A DNA stretch of 64,000 bases, from positions 1,984,001 through 2,048,000 of the forward strand of contig NZ_CP197171.1 in NCBI RefSeq assembly GCF_052055485.1, given 5' to 3'. The notes beneath the pieces were generated by a model. That model was not told where the DNA came from. It saw only the letters and a list, made by a program, of their open reading frames with translations, and searched no databases. A program made the position numbers and the translations under genes. This DNA is from Amphibacillus sp052055485. Its GTDB lineage: Bacteria; Bacillota; Bacilli; Bacillales; Amphibacillaceae. Shown piece after piece: positions 55,028 through 63,140 of this stretch (position 1 is the stretch's first letter; each line of letters opens with the position of its first letter).

Positions 55028-55105
55028 ACTGCTTCTTTTACTTTTGTCCCAGCTTTTGCAATGAATAATGAAGTTTTGTAGTTGAGGAATGTTAACTATT
55101 ATTGA

Positions 55106-55194
55106 CGGAGAAGGTGGGATTCGAACCCACGCGACAATGACTTGCCCTAACGCATTTCGAGTGCATCCCCTTATAGCCACTTGGGTACTTCTCC
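55106..55194 (-). tRNA. tRNA-Ser (anticodon CGA)
   Basis: An 89-nt tRNA with acceptor stem GGAGAAG/CTTCTCC and discriminator G, as expected for serine. It has an anticodon loop CTCGAAA (CGA) on a 5-bp stem, a long variable arm and the T-arm GTGGGTTCGAATCCCAC. The 3' CCA is not encoded. It reads UCG codons. Confidence 0.93.
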
Positions 55195-55200
55195 ATTGAA

Positions 55201-55273
55201 TGCTGGTGAGAGGACTTGAACCCCCGACCCCTTCATTACGAGTGAAGTGCACTACCAACTGTGCTACACCAGC
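55201..55273 (-). tRNA. tRNA-Thr (anticodon CGT)
   Basis: A 73-nt tRNA with acceptor stem GCTGGTG/CACCAGC and discriminator A, D-arm GCACAGTTGGTAGTGC, anticodon stem-loop CTTCA-CTCGTAA-TGAAG (anticodon CGT) and T-loop TTCAAGT. The CCA end is not encoded. It lies six bases upstream of the tRNA-Ser gene in the direction of transcription, so both are co-transcribed. Confidence 0.93.
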
Positions 55274-55490
55274 AAAAAAGATACGATATTATCTTACTCC
55301 TTTTATATATTTTCTTCAAGTGATTTAATTATCAGAAAATTGTTGTAACGACCACAGCTTCTGATAATGAAGAGGGAAATTATCCATTTTATTGCATACT
55401 TTAAAAATTTGTTATTCTTATTGTGCAGAATCAAAAGTTTCATATAAAAAACAACATAACAATAGAAATATTCACATTATGGTATAATGT

Positions 55491-55554
55491 TTCTCGAATA
55501 ATTAATTTTATTGACACTATGTTTTAAGATGTTATGATCAAAATATATCGAGAA
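55491..55554 (+). promoter_or_regulatory. murR operon promoter with flanking inverted TTCTCGA boxes
   Basis: TTGACA (55511-55516), 16 bases, TATGAT (55533-55538). TTCTCGA (55491-55497) and TCGAGAA (55548-55554) form an inverted pair around the promoter, with the second overlapping the ribosome site. They are candidate operators for the RpiR-type protein encoded next. Confidence 0.5.
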
Positions 55555-55565
55555 GGAGTTTTCGT

Positions 55566-56420
55566 ATGAAAATCGCGACAATTAGACTAAGAGAATTTTT
55601 GAGTCAAGCGAGTACAACTGAGCAAGTTATTATTGACTATGTGTTAAAACACCCTGATCAGGTTGCACAGATGACGATATACAAATTAGCGGAGTTAACT
55701 TTCTCTTCGCCCTCGTCAATCATCCGTTTATGTAAAAAGAATGGCTTTTCTGGTTACAAAGAGTTTTCTAAAGCCTTGATTTACGAACAAGCGGTAAGAA
55801 AAAGTTATAAATCAAAAGAAATGCCCGATGTAACACGGACAGATTCGATCCATGATATTGTTAATAAAGTGATGAACAAAAATATATTGTCGCTTGAAGA
55901 AACAACAAACTTACTCGATTTTAAAGTCATCAAGCATTGTGTGGAACTAATTTATGACTGTGAAAAACTTGTCTTATTTGGGATTGGTGCTTCGCAAGTT
56001 GTTGCCCAAGATGCCCAATTAAAATTTACTAGAATCAATAAAATGTCATATATAAGTGCAGATTGGCATACGCAGCTATTAATGGCACGTAATATGGCAG
56101 CAAATGACGTGGGTATTATTTTTTCCTACTCAGGACAGACAAGTGAAATGATTGAATGTGCCAAAGCAGCGAAGGAGAATAATGCTCAAATCATTTCGAT
56201 TACGAAGTATGGAAGCGCACCCATTATTGATTTGGCTGACCACAATTTATTTGTCGCAGCTAATGAATATGCTTTCCGCAGTGGGGCGATGTCTTCAAGA
56301 ATTTCGCAACTTAATTTAGTTGATATCCTTTACACTGCTTATGTCAACATGCAGTACGAAAAATCAATAGAAATTCTAGAGAAAACACAGATATGGAAGG
56401 AGTCGGATCAGAATGATTAA
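55566..56420 (+). CDS. murR: MurR/RpiR-family regulator of the MurNAc operon
   Basis: The 284-residue protein has an N-terminal RpiR helix-turn-helix (MTIYKLAELTFSSPSSIIRLCKKNGFSGYKEFSKAL, about 38-75). A C-terminal SIS domain (about 125-260; GIGASQVVAQDAQLKF, FSYSGQTSEMIECA) probably senses MurNAc-6-phosphate, as in MurR of E. coli and Staphylococcus. It is the first gene of murR-murQ-murP-mupG and overlaps murQ by 8 bases. GAAGGAG precedes the ATG. Confidence 0.9.
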   Translation: MKIATIRLREFLSQASTTEQVIIDYVLKHPDQVAQMTIYKLAELTFSSPSSIIRLCKKNGFSGYKEFSKALIYEQAVRKSYKSKEMPDVTRTDSIHDIVNKVMNKNILSLEETTNLLDFKVIKHCVELIYDCEKLVLFGIGASQVVAQDAQLKFTRINKMSYISADWHTQLLMARNMAANDVGIIFSYSGQTSEMIECAKAAKENNAQIISITKYGSAPIIDLADHNLFVAANEYAFRSGAMSSRISQLNLVDILYTAYVNMQYEKSIEILEKTQIWKESDQND

Positions 56421-57306
56421 TTTAGGTCGCATGACGACTGAACAACAAAATCCGGATACGTTAGATTTTGATCAAATATCTTATGCAGAGGCGTTAACGG
56501 TAATGAATCAAGAAGATATGAAAGTTGCCGTTGCAATAAAAAAAGTTTTACCACAACTGGAATTGGCCGTTCGAGAAATTGTCACTGCTTTTGAATCGGG
56601 AGGAAGATTGATTTATCTAGGTGCTGGTACGAGTGGCCGATTAGGTGTACTTGATGCAGCAGAATGTCCCCCGACATTTGGTACACCAAAGGAAATGGTT
56701 GTTGGTTTAATTGCAGGAGGTGAGGATGCGTTAATTGATGCGATTGAAGGTGCTGAAGACAATAGCGAAATGGGGGAAAGCGATTTAAAAAATATTCATC
56801 TAACTTCCCAAGATGTTGTTGTCGGTTTGGCTGCAAGTGGTCGAACACCATATGTAATTGGAGGATTAGAATATGCTAATCAAGTTGGTGCAAAAACGGT
56901 AGCGGTTGCCTGTAATGCTCATTCAGAAATTGGTCAAGTCGCCAATATTCCAATCGAAGTTGTGACTGGTCCTGAAGTTGTAACGGGATCAACCAGATTG
57001 AAGGCGGGTACAGCTCAAAAGCTGGTCTTGAACATGTTATCAACTCTTTCAATGGTGGGGATTGGAAAGGTATATCGAAATCTTATGGTTGACGTCCAAC
57101 GAACCAATGAAAAATTAGAAGTACGATCTGAAAATATTGTGATGGCAGCCACGGAGGTAAGTCGAGCGATTGCCAAGGAGCAGCTCAGGAAAAGTAATGG
57201 AAATGTTAAGTTGGCGATTACGATGATTTTATTAGACTGTGATTTAGCAACAGCAGAACAGAAACTAGACGCTGCCAATGGACATATTCGAAAAACACTT
57301 GATTAA
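56413..57306 (+). CDS. murQ: N-acetylmuramic acid 6-phosphate etherase
   Basis: The 297-residue SIS-fold lyase/hydrolase cleaves the lactyl ether of MurNAc-6-phosphate, giving GlcNAc-6-phosphate and D-lactate in the cytosol. Signatures: IYLGAGTSGRLGVLDAAECPPTFG, the VGLIAGGEDAL loop, VGLAASGRTPYVIGGLEYA and the C-terminal NGNVKLAITMILLDCDLATAEQKL (UBA-like tail of MurQ). Length equals the family norm. It overlaps murR and precedes murP by 21 bases, the order known from MurNAc-salvage operons of Firmicutes. Confidence 0.95.
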   Translation: MINLGRMTTEQQNPDTLDFDQISYAEALTVMNQEDMKVAVAIKKVLPQLELAVREIVTAFESGGRLIYLGAGTSGRLGVLDAAECPPTFGTPKEMVVGLIAGGEDALIDAIEGAEDNSEMGESDLKNIHLTSQDVVVGLAASGRTPYVIGGLEYANQVGAKTVAVACNAHSEIGQVANIPIEVVTGPEVVTGSTRLKAGTAQKLVLNMLSTLSMVGIGKVYRNLMVDVQRTNEKLEVRSENIVMAATEVSRAIAKEQLRKSNGNVKLAITMILLDCDLATAEQKLDAANGHIRKTLD

Positions 57307-57327
57307 TTAAAGAAAGAGGTGCGTGAA

Positions 57328-58770
57328 ATGGCTAAAAAGAATGAACAATTGATCCGTGAAATTGTTGAATTGGTAGGTGGAACGAACAATATTCAATCTG
57401 CAACAAATTGTATGACGCGTTTAAGAGTTCGTTTGGTTAATGATAGCAAGGTTAAAGTAGATGAGCTGAAAGAACTTGAAGGTGTTATGGGTGTCGTTGA
57501 AGCAGAAACTTTACAAATTGTTGTTGGCCCAGGTAAAGCGAAAAAGCTGGCTGATTTATTAGTTGAACAATACAGTGTTAAGCAGGATTCAGCAGGCGGA
57601 TCAGAAACCTCAACAACAAATGACTGGCAGGAGAATAAGGCTAGTGTTAAAAAGGGACAAAAACAAGGGAAATTGAAATCTGCTCTGGAATTGATTGCCG
57701 GAATATTTATTCCAATGATTCCAGCCATTATTGCTGCGGGTATTTTCAATGGGTTTAGTAGTTTAATTGGAACGATGCAAGGTGAAGGTGCCCTGGCAGG
57801 ACAATTTTGGGAAACGGTCCGGCTGTTATTTTCATTAATTGGTACTGGATTCTTAGGTTACTTTGCGATTTATACGGGAATTAACTCAGCCAAACGCTTT
57901 GGAGCTACTGAAGCTCTTGGCGGAATGGTTGGTGCCATGTCAATAGCTGCACCAATTGATGAGATCTCGCAATTATTTGGATTATTTGATGCTGATGAAC
58001 CGCTCAATTCAATTTTGACAACAGGTAAAGGTGGAATTATCGGAGTTATTTTCGGTGTATTCATCTTAGCTAAAATTGAAAAAGCTGTTCGTAAACGTAT
58101 TCCTGATGTATTGGATTTAATTGTTACACCTGTTATTACTTTATTGATTACAGCTATATTATTTATTTTCATTGTTATGCCTGCATCTGGATTGGTATCA
58201 GATTGGTTAGTCAGTGGGTTAAGCTTGATTATTGGCTCCGAATATACGATTGTCAATATTATCTCTGGCTATCTTCTGGCAGCACTATTTTTACCGATGG
58301 TATTACTAGGCTTACACCATGGTTTAATTCCAATCTATGCGATCCAGCTTGAAGTATTAGGAGGAGTATCACTATTCCCTGTCCTTGCTATGGCAGGAGG
58401 CGGTCAGGTTGGTGCGGCTGTTGCGATCTACCTGATGTGTAAAAAAGTTGGTAATGATCGTTTGAAACAAGTGATTGCTGGTGGACTGCCAGCCGGAATT
58501 CTAGGAATTGGAGAGCCGCTAATTTATGGGGTTACCCTACCGCTTGGAAAACCGTTCATTACTGCAGGGCTAGGAGCTGGTTTTGGCGGTGCTTATGCCA
58601 TGATGATGAATGTGATGTCAAATGCTTGGGGACCTTCCGGCTTGGTTGCTGTTCCATTAATGCACGCAGATAAGATGATCCACTTTGTGATTGGTATCTT
58701 CATTTCATATATTGGTGGCTTTATCATTACCCATCTCTTTATTAAAAAGGAAGATGTCTTAAATGTTTAA
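57328..58770 (+). CDS. murP: PTS EIIBC permease for MurNAc / MurNAc-GlcNAc
   Basis: The 480-residue permease has an EIIB domain with phospho-cysteine C28 (SATNCMTRLRV), a linker and an EIIC domain with LGLHHGLIPIYAIQLEVLGG and GIGEPLIYGVTLPLGKPF. MurP imports MurNAc (or the MurNAc-GlcNAc disaccharide) and phosphorylates it at C6; EIIA is supplied from elsewhere. The ATG at 57328 has AAAGAGGTG upstream. It lies between murQ and mupG, and its stop overlaps mupG by 8 bases. Confidence 0.92.
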   Translation: MAKKNEQLIREIVELVGGTNNIQSATNCMTRLRVRLVNDSKVKVDELKELEGVMGVVEAETLQIVVGPGKAKKLADLLVEQYSVKQDSAGGSETSTTNDWQENKASVKKGQKQGKLKSALELIAGIFIPMIPAIIAAGIFNGFSSLIGTMQGEGALAGQFWETVRLLFSLIGTGFLGYFAIYTGINSAKRFGATEALGGMVGAMSIAAPIDEISQLFGLFDADEPLNSILTTGKGGIIGVIFGVFILAKIEKAVRKRIPDVLDLIVTPVITLLITAILFIFIVMPASGLVSDWLVSGLSLIIGSEYTIVNIISGYLLAALFLPMVLLGLHHGLIPIYAIQLEVLGGVSLFPVLAMAGGGQVGAAVAIYLMCKKVGNDRLKQVIAGGLPAGILGIGEPLIYGVTLPLGKPFITAGLGAGFGGAYAMMMNVMSNAWGPSGLVAVPLMHADKMIHFVIGIFISYIGGFIITHLFIKKEDVLNV

Positions 58771-59800
58771 TCGGATGGGTCTTTCGGTTTATATTTCAAC
58801 CTTTGACCGACAGAAAGAGATGTTGAAAAATAGAATAGGAAGTGAAGGCTTTGTCTTCACTTCTTTCCATATCTCAGAAGAGGTCGATGAAGAATATCTG
58901 GAAAAAGCCGTCCAAATGTGTGATTGGCTGTATGCAAATAGTTTCTCGATCATTGCAGATGTTTCACCAAAGACACTGGAATATTTTAATGAACCAGATT
59001 TAGTTAGCTTTGCTGAAAAAATGCACATCGATGTCCTCCGATTGGACTATGGCTTTACTGATGACCAGATTAAGGAGATTGCTGAAAAAATCCCTCTTGC
59101 CTACAATGCGTCAACCATGGATTTGGATGCTGTAGTAGAAACAGAGCAACAGGTCTATGCGATGCACAATTTTTATCCGCGTCCAGAGACAGGATTAGAT
59201 CAGAGACTATTTAATTCAATAAATGATAAGTTAATTGATGATTCTATTGAAGTGATGGCATTTATTCCTGGAGATGAAGAGAAGCGAGCACCAATAAAAG
59301 CGGGGTTGCCAACAGTTGAAAGTCATCGTAACTTGCCACCGTATTTAGCATATTTAGATATGGTGCAAAATTACAAGATTGATCATGTTTTTATTGGGGA
59401 TGTTCGAATCTCAGAACAACAATTCAGATTAATCGAAACCTATCAAAAGACGAAGATCATTCAAATTCCTGTTCAATTCACTGAACAACATATGTCACTT
59501 TATCAACAAACATTTACAATTCGAATTGATTCCCCACAAGGGATCATGCGCCTTCAAGAATCAAGAGGCTATGCCAGTGCTGGCGATAAAATCGAGCCTA
59601 ATAATTGCAAAAACCGAATACGTGGCATGATCACAATGGATAATCTTCACTATCAGCGTTACTCTGGGGAAATTCAAATCCTACGTGAGGATTACCCTGA
59701 GGATTGGCGAGTGAACGTGATTGGTGAAGTGAGTCCAGATTATCTATCAATCGTTGATATGATAAAAAATGGTGATCAAATTCAATTTATTCAAGCTTAA
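58763..59800 (+). CDS. mupG: MupG 6-phospho-N-acetylmuramidase (DUF871, GH170)
   Basis: The 345-residue DUF871 protein has an N-terminal TIM-barrel part (GLSVYISTF, DVLRLDYGF, NASTMD, MHNFYPRPETGLD) and a C-terminal cyclophilin-like part (about 230-345). MupG of Staphylococcus aureus is the founding member of GH170. It splits MurNAc-6-phosphate-GlcNAc into MurNAc-6-phosphate and GlcNAc. The staphylococcal operon has the same four genes, in a different order. It completes the salvage set: MurP imports, MupG splits, MurQ removes lactate. GlcNAc left over would need a kinase, which is present at 63.1 kb. Confidence 0.93.
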   Translation: MFNRMGLSVYISTFDRQKEMLKNRIGSEGFVFTSFHISEEVDEEYLEKAVQMCDWLYANSFSIIADVSPKTLEYFNEPDLVSFAEKMHIDVLRLDYGFTDDQIKEIAEKIPLAYNASTMDLDAVVETEQQVYAMHNFYPRPETGLDQRLFNSINDKLIDDSIEVMAFIPGDEEKRAPIKAGLPTVESHRNLPPYLAYLDMVQNYKIDHVFIGDVRISEQQFRLIETYQKTKIIQIPVQFTEQHMSLYQQTFTIRIDSPQGIMRLQESRGYASAGDKIEPNNCKNRIRGMITMDNLHYQRYSGEIQILREDYPEDWRVNVIGEVSPDYLSIVDMIKNGDQIQFIQA

Positions 59801-59984
59801 TAATTTATTCCAAGATTTATACTCAACGTCTGATATTTGCGTGCATTCGCACGCAATCTCAGATTTCGTACATACTACTATTTTATACCGATAAATATCA
59901 TAGACAATCTAGTTTATTCCACTATTACATACAACTTATTTATTCCCTAGAACATTGTTTTACTTATTTTGATAAAACGATTTA

Positions 59985-60225
59985 CTTCATAAAACTTTCG
60001 ATATCGGTATCTCACAAATTATTGCACAAGATGTTCAATTAAAATTTACTAGAATTAATAAAAGGTTATATATTAGTCACGCTAGGCATATCCAACTACT
60101 AATGGTGTCCAAATTCATGTTGATATTACTTTTTTCTATTCAGGTCAGATTAAAGAAAAAGATTGAATAATTGCAAACGACGAGAACAAATAATATTTAA
60201 TTCATCTCAATTCCAGATCATGTAG
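59985..60225 (+). pseudogene. Decayed duplicate of murR (SIS part)
   Basis: The stretch TTATTGCACAAGATGTTCAA, TTAAAATTTACTAGAATTAA corresponds to murR at about 55985-56040, followed by matching blocks (ATATTAG, CAACTACTAATGG, TTTTTTCTATTCAGGTCAG) in broken frames. Nucleotide similarity remains visible while frame and start are lost. Confidence 0.8.
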
Positions 60226-60264
60226 TCGTTTTCACCATGATAGAAAAAGAGTCAGCTCAAAATA

Positions 60265-60600
60265 ATGAACTAAGACTGTATCATGGTTGAACAACAGAAT
60301 CCGAATATATTAGTCCTTGATCAAATATCTTAAGTAAAGGTGTTAATGGTAGCGAATCAAGCAGATATAAAAGTTACCATTTCGATAAAAAAGTTTATCA
60401 CAGCTGGAATTGACCATTTGCGAAAGGGTTGCTGGTTCAATTGCGGGGAGGTGAGGGTGCACTAATTAATATGATTGAAGGAACTGAATGTATTAGAGCA
60501 ATAGGAGAGGTTTAAATGATATTCAATTAAGCTCTCCGAATGTTGATGTTGGCTTGATTGTAGGTGATCGAACGTTATAGGAAATTCTTGAATCAGCCAT
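60265..60600 (+). pseudogene. Decayed duplicate of murQ (5' half)
   Basis: Blocks such as GAACAACAGAATCCGAATAT, TTGATCAAATATCTTA, GGGGAGGTGAGGGTGCACTA and GATTGAAGGAACTGAA align in order with murQ (56440-56860). About 110 bases corresponding to the nucleotide-binding loop are deleted, and stops interrupt the frame. It follows the murR relic in the same order and orientation as the intact pair. Confidence 0.8.
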
Positions 60601-60762
60601 TGGGAGATGTTCCATTCAAATGGTTTTAACTATCATGTTAAGTTGGTCATTGTATTTTTCGGTTGATAAAAATAATGCGATAGCTGAATGATCAAAAATA
60701 AATAGTTATGTTTGACAAGCAGCTAAGTGTTACCCAAATATTAACGAAAAGAGGAGATGAAG

Positions 60763-61068
60763 ATGAAAGTATTGATGGTTTGTTCAGGTGGCATGTCTAG
60801 TGCGATCGTTGTAAAATCACTCAAGCAGGAAGCAGATAAACAGGAAATAGATATGGAGATCAAAGCTGTTGGGACAGGGGAGTTTGCTGAGGAAGTAAAA
60901 AATAACTATAACTATTCCTTAGTTGCTCCGCAAGTCAAACATCGTTTTAAGGATTTTAAGGCTGCGGCAGAAGAAGCGGGCGTTCCATGTGAGATGATTC
61001 CTCCACGTGGGTATACACCCATTGGTGCACCCAGTTTGATTAAACAGATTAAAGCAGGAGCCAAGTAG
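60763..61068 (+). CDS. PTS lactose/cellobiose-family EIIB (second system)
   Basis: The 101-residue EIIB has its phospho-cysteine C7 in LMVCSGGMSSAI. It is the first gene of a second lactose/cellobiose-type PTS operon (EIIB, EIIC, EIIA). The ATG at 60763 has AGAGGAG six bases upstream; the ATG at 60757 would sit on the ribosome site. Related only distantly to the EIIB at 46.2 kb. Confidence 0.92.
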   Translation: MKVLMVCSGGMSSAIVVKSLKQEADKQEIDMEIKAVGTGEFAEEVKNNYNYSLVAPQVKHRFKDFKAAAEEAGVPCEMIPPRGYTPIGAPSLIKQIKAGAK

Positions 61069-61094
61069 CCAAAAAAAGAAAGGATGAGTTAGAT

Positions 61095-62426
61095 ATGATG
61101 GAAAAGTTTATGAAATGGCTAGAAGAGAAATTCATGCCGCCAATGGCAAAGTTAGCTGAACAAAGACATTTAAGGGCAGTGCGTGATGGTGTTATTTCGA
61201 CGCTTCCACTTATTATTGTAGGTTCCTTTTTTATCATTTTTGCTCAACCACCGATTCCATTTTTAGAGGAACTGGTTGCCCCTTATGTTGCTGACATCAT
61301 GATTCCGCATCGTTTAACAGTAGGACTAATGAGTGTTTATGCCACCTATGGAATGGGATACAGTCTCGCCAAATCCTATAAATTGGATGGTGTATCCGGC
61401 GGTGTTCTGTCATTAGCGATGTTTTTAATGATGAACATTCCGCTAAATGTGGATGGAGTGATGGAAGAGGCTGTAAATGCAGGCATTGATGGCGCTACAC
61501 CTATGGGATGGGTTCTGCCAATGGGTAACTTAGGTGGAGCTGGTATGTTTACTGCTATCCTATCGATGATTGTTGCTGTTGAAATTATGCGGTTTATGAA
61601 AGAGAAAAAAATGACTTTAACCATGCCTGATCAAGTTCCTGAGTCGGTTGCTCGATCATTTGAAGCCCTATTTCCGGCAGGTGTTGTTATTATTTTCGCT
61701 TGGGTTTTAAGAGTCATGATTGGTTTAGATATCAATGAATTGTTGATGAGTGTGTTCTCGCCATTAATAGAAATATCCGGTAATAATTATTTTGGTGTCA
61801 TGCTCCCTGTCTTACTTATTACTTTATTATGGGCGGCAGGTATACATGGGGTATCTGTTATTGGCTCTGTTTTGAGACCAGCTTGGTTAATTATGCTTGA
61901 TGCTAATACCGCCGCAGTGTCAGACGGTGGAAGTATGATATTTGGTGAAGGTGGACTACCTTATATTGCTCCAGAGCCATTTTATCAATGGTTAGTCTGG
62001 ATTGGTGGATCTGGTGCAACTTTAGCTTTGGCCATTCTATTTCTTATTTCTAAATCAACATATCTTAAGCAAGTGGGGAAATTTAGTATTATCCCAGGGA
62101 TTTTCAATATTAACGAGCCTATGATTTTTGGTGCACCGATTGTAATGAATCCCATCCTTGGCATTCCTTTCATCATAGCACCCGTTGTTATCACAACCAT
62201 TTCTTATTTTGCGATCCAGACTGGAATTGTAAGTGGCTTTACCGTTTTGGCGCCTTGGACGTTACCAGGTCCGATCGGTGCATGGATGGCAACGGGGGGC
62301 AGTATAATGGCGGCTATATTAGTTATTATTAATATTTTAGTTGCCTTAGCTATTTACTATCCATTCTTTAAAGTTTATGAGAAGAAGATGATGGAAGAAG
62401 AGCAGGCTGACGCTGCTACAGCATAA
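61095..62426 (+). CDS. PTS lactose/cellobiose-family EIIC (second system)
   Basis: The 443-residue permease has the typical helices, the VPESVARSFEALFPAGVVI loop, WAAGIHGVSVIGSVLRP and SIIPGIFNINEPMIFGAPIVMNP. The sugar is probably a beta-linked or N-acetylated disaccharide; chitobiose or a MurNAc-containing sugar would fit the neighbours, but nothing in the sequence proves it. It follows EIIB by 26 bases; a hairpin separates it from the EIIA gene. Confidence 0.92.
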   Translation: MMEKFMKWLEEKFMPPMAKLAEQRHLRAVRDGVISTLPLIIVGSFFIIFAQPPIPFLEELVAPYVADIMIPHRLTVGLMSVYATYGMGYSLAKSYKLDGVSGGVLSLAMFLMMNIPLNVDGVMEEAVNAGIDGATPMGWVLPMGNLGGAGMFTAILSMIVAVEIMRFMKEKKMTLTMPDQVPESVARSFEALFPAGVVIIFAWVLRVMIGLDINELLMSVFSPLIEISGNNYFGVMLPVLLITLLWAAGIHGVSVIGSVLRPAWLIMLDANTAAVSDGGSMIFGEGGLPYIAPEPFYQWLVWIGGSGATLALAILFLISKSTYLKQVGKFSIIPGIFNINEPMIFGAPIVMNPILGIPFIIAPVVITTISYFAIQTGIVSGFTVLAPWTLPGPIGAWMATGGSIMAAILVIINILVALAIYYPFFKVYEKKMMEEEQADAATA

Positions 62427-62433
62427 TAAATAG

Positions 62434-62464
62434 CTCAGGAGGTTGAAATCTTCAACCTCTTGAG
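62434..62464 (+). terminator. Intra-operon hairpin between EIIC and EIIA
   Basis: CTCAGGAGGTTGAA pairs with TTCAACCTCTTGAG (14 bp with one G.T pair, 3-nt loop), followed by TTTGATCTC. It may lower read-through or protect the upstream mRNA. Confidence 0.65.
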
Positions 62465-62501
62465 TTTGATCTCAAATTAATGATTGAAAGGTGAATGAAA
62501 C

Positions 62502-62810
62502 ATGGATACGGAACAAATGATTTTTGATATTATTGCGAATGCCGGTGATGCTCGAGATTTAACTTATCAAGCCTTAGACAAAGTAGAAGAAGGTCATATT
62601 GATGAAGCAAATGAGTTGATTCAACGTGCTCAAGAGGTGATGGATGTAGCTCATAATGTACAATCCAAGTTAATTCAGCAGGAACTTCAAGGAGAATCGG
62701 TGACTGGTGGTTTACTGATGATTCATGCTCAAGATCATCTGATGACAGCTATTGCAGAACACCAAATGATTAAACGAATGATTCCTATCTTTAAAAAAAT
62801 GCTCAACTAG
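62502..62810 (+). CDS. PTS lactose/cellobiose-family EIIA (second system)
   Basis: The 102-residue helical EIIA has phospho-histidine H75 in LLMIHAQDHLMTA and the AHNVQSKLIQQEL helix. It completes the PTS of this operon. GAAAGGTG lies ten bases before the ATG. Confidence 0.92.
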   Translation: MDTEQMIFDIIANAGDARDLTYQALDKVEEGHIDEANELIQRAQEVMDVAHNVQSKLIQQELQGESVTGGLLMIHAQDHLMTAIAEHQMIKRMIPIFKKMLN

Positions 62811-62822
62811 GGAGTGGCTTAT

Positions 62823-63113
62823 ATGTATTATTTCATTTTTGCAATAATACTTTTTGTTATTTTCATCACGGGATTGAAGGTAATTCGAAAAGTCAGGAGA
62901 AAATATCAGCCTAATCGTTGGCTGGTCGGTTTCATTGGACCATTTATATTAATTATTCCAACCATTTTGTTTCCTAATTTACCGTTTTTAGTATGGGCTT
63001 TATTAGCGATTATATTTTGCTGGACAAATATTTATTTCTTTGAAACGACGAGGGAAATGCTAGATTCAGGAAAAATAAAAACGGGTTTTAAACATCAAAA
63101 TAAATCAACCTAA
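62823..63113 (+). CDS. Small membrane protein of the second PTS operon
   Basis: The 96-residue protein has three hydrophobic segments (about 1-17, 37-52 and 54-72) and a basic tail. I do not recognise the family. The ATG at 62823 has GGGAG seven bases upstream that overlaps the EIIA stop region. Tight placement between EIIA and the kinase shows it belongs to the operon. Confidence 0.7.
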   Translation: MYYFIFAIILFVIFITGLKVIRKVRRKYQPNRWLVGFIGPFILIIPTILFPNLPFLVWALLAIIFCWTNIYFFETTREMLDSGKIKTGFKHQNKST

Positions 63114-63140
63114 TCATTTGATTAGTTAGGAGGGAAGGAA

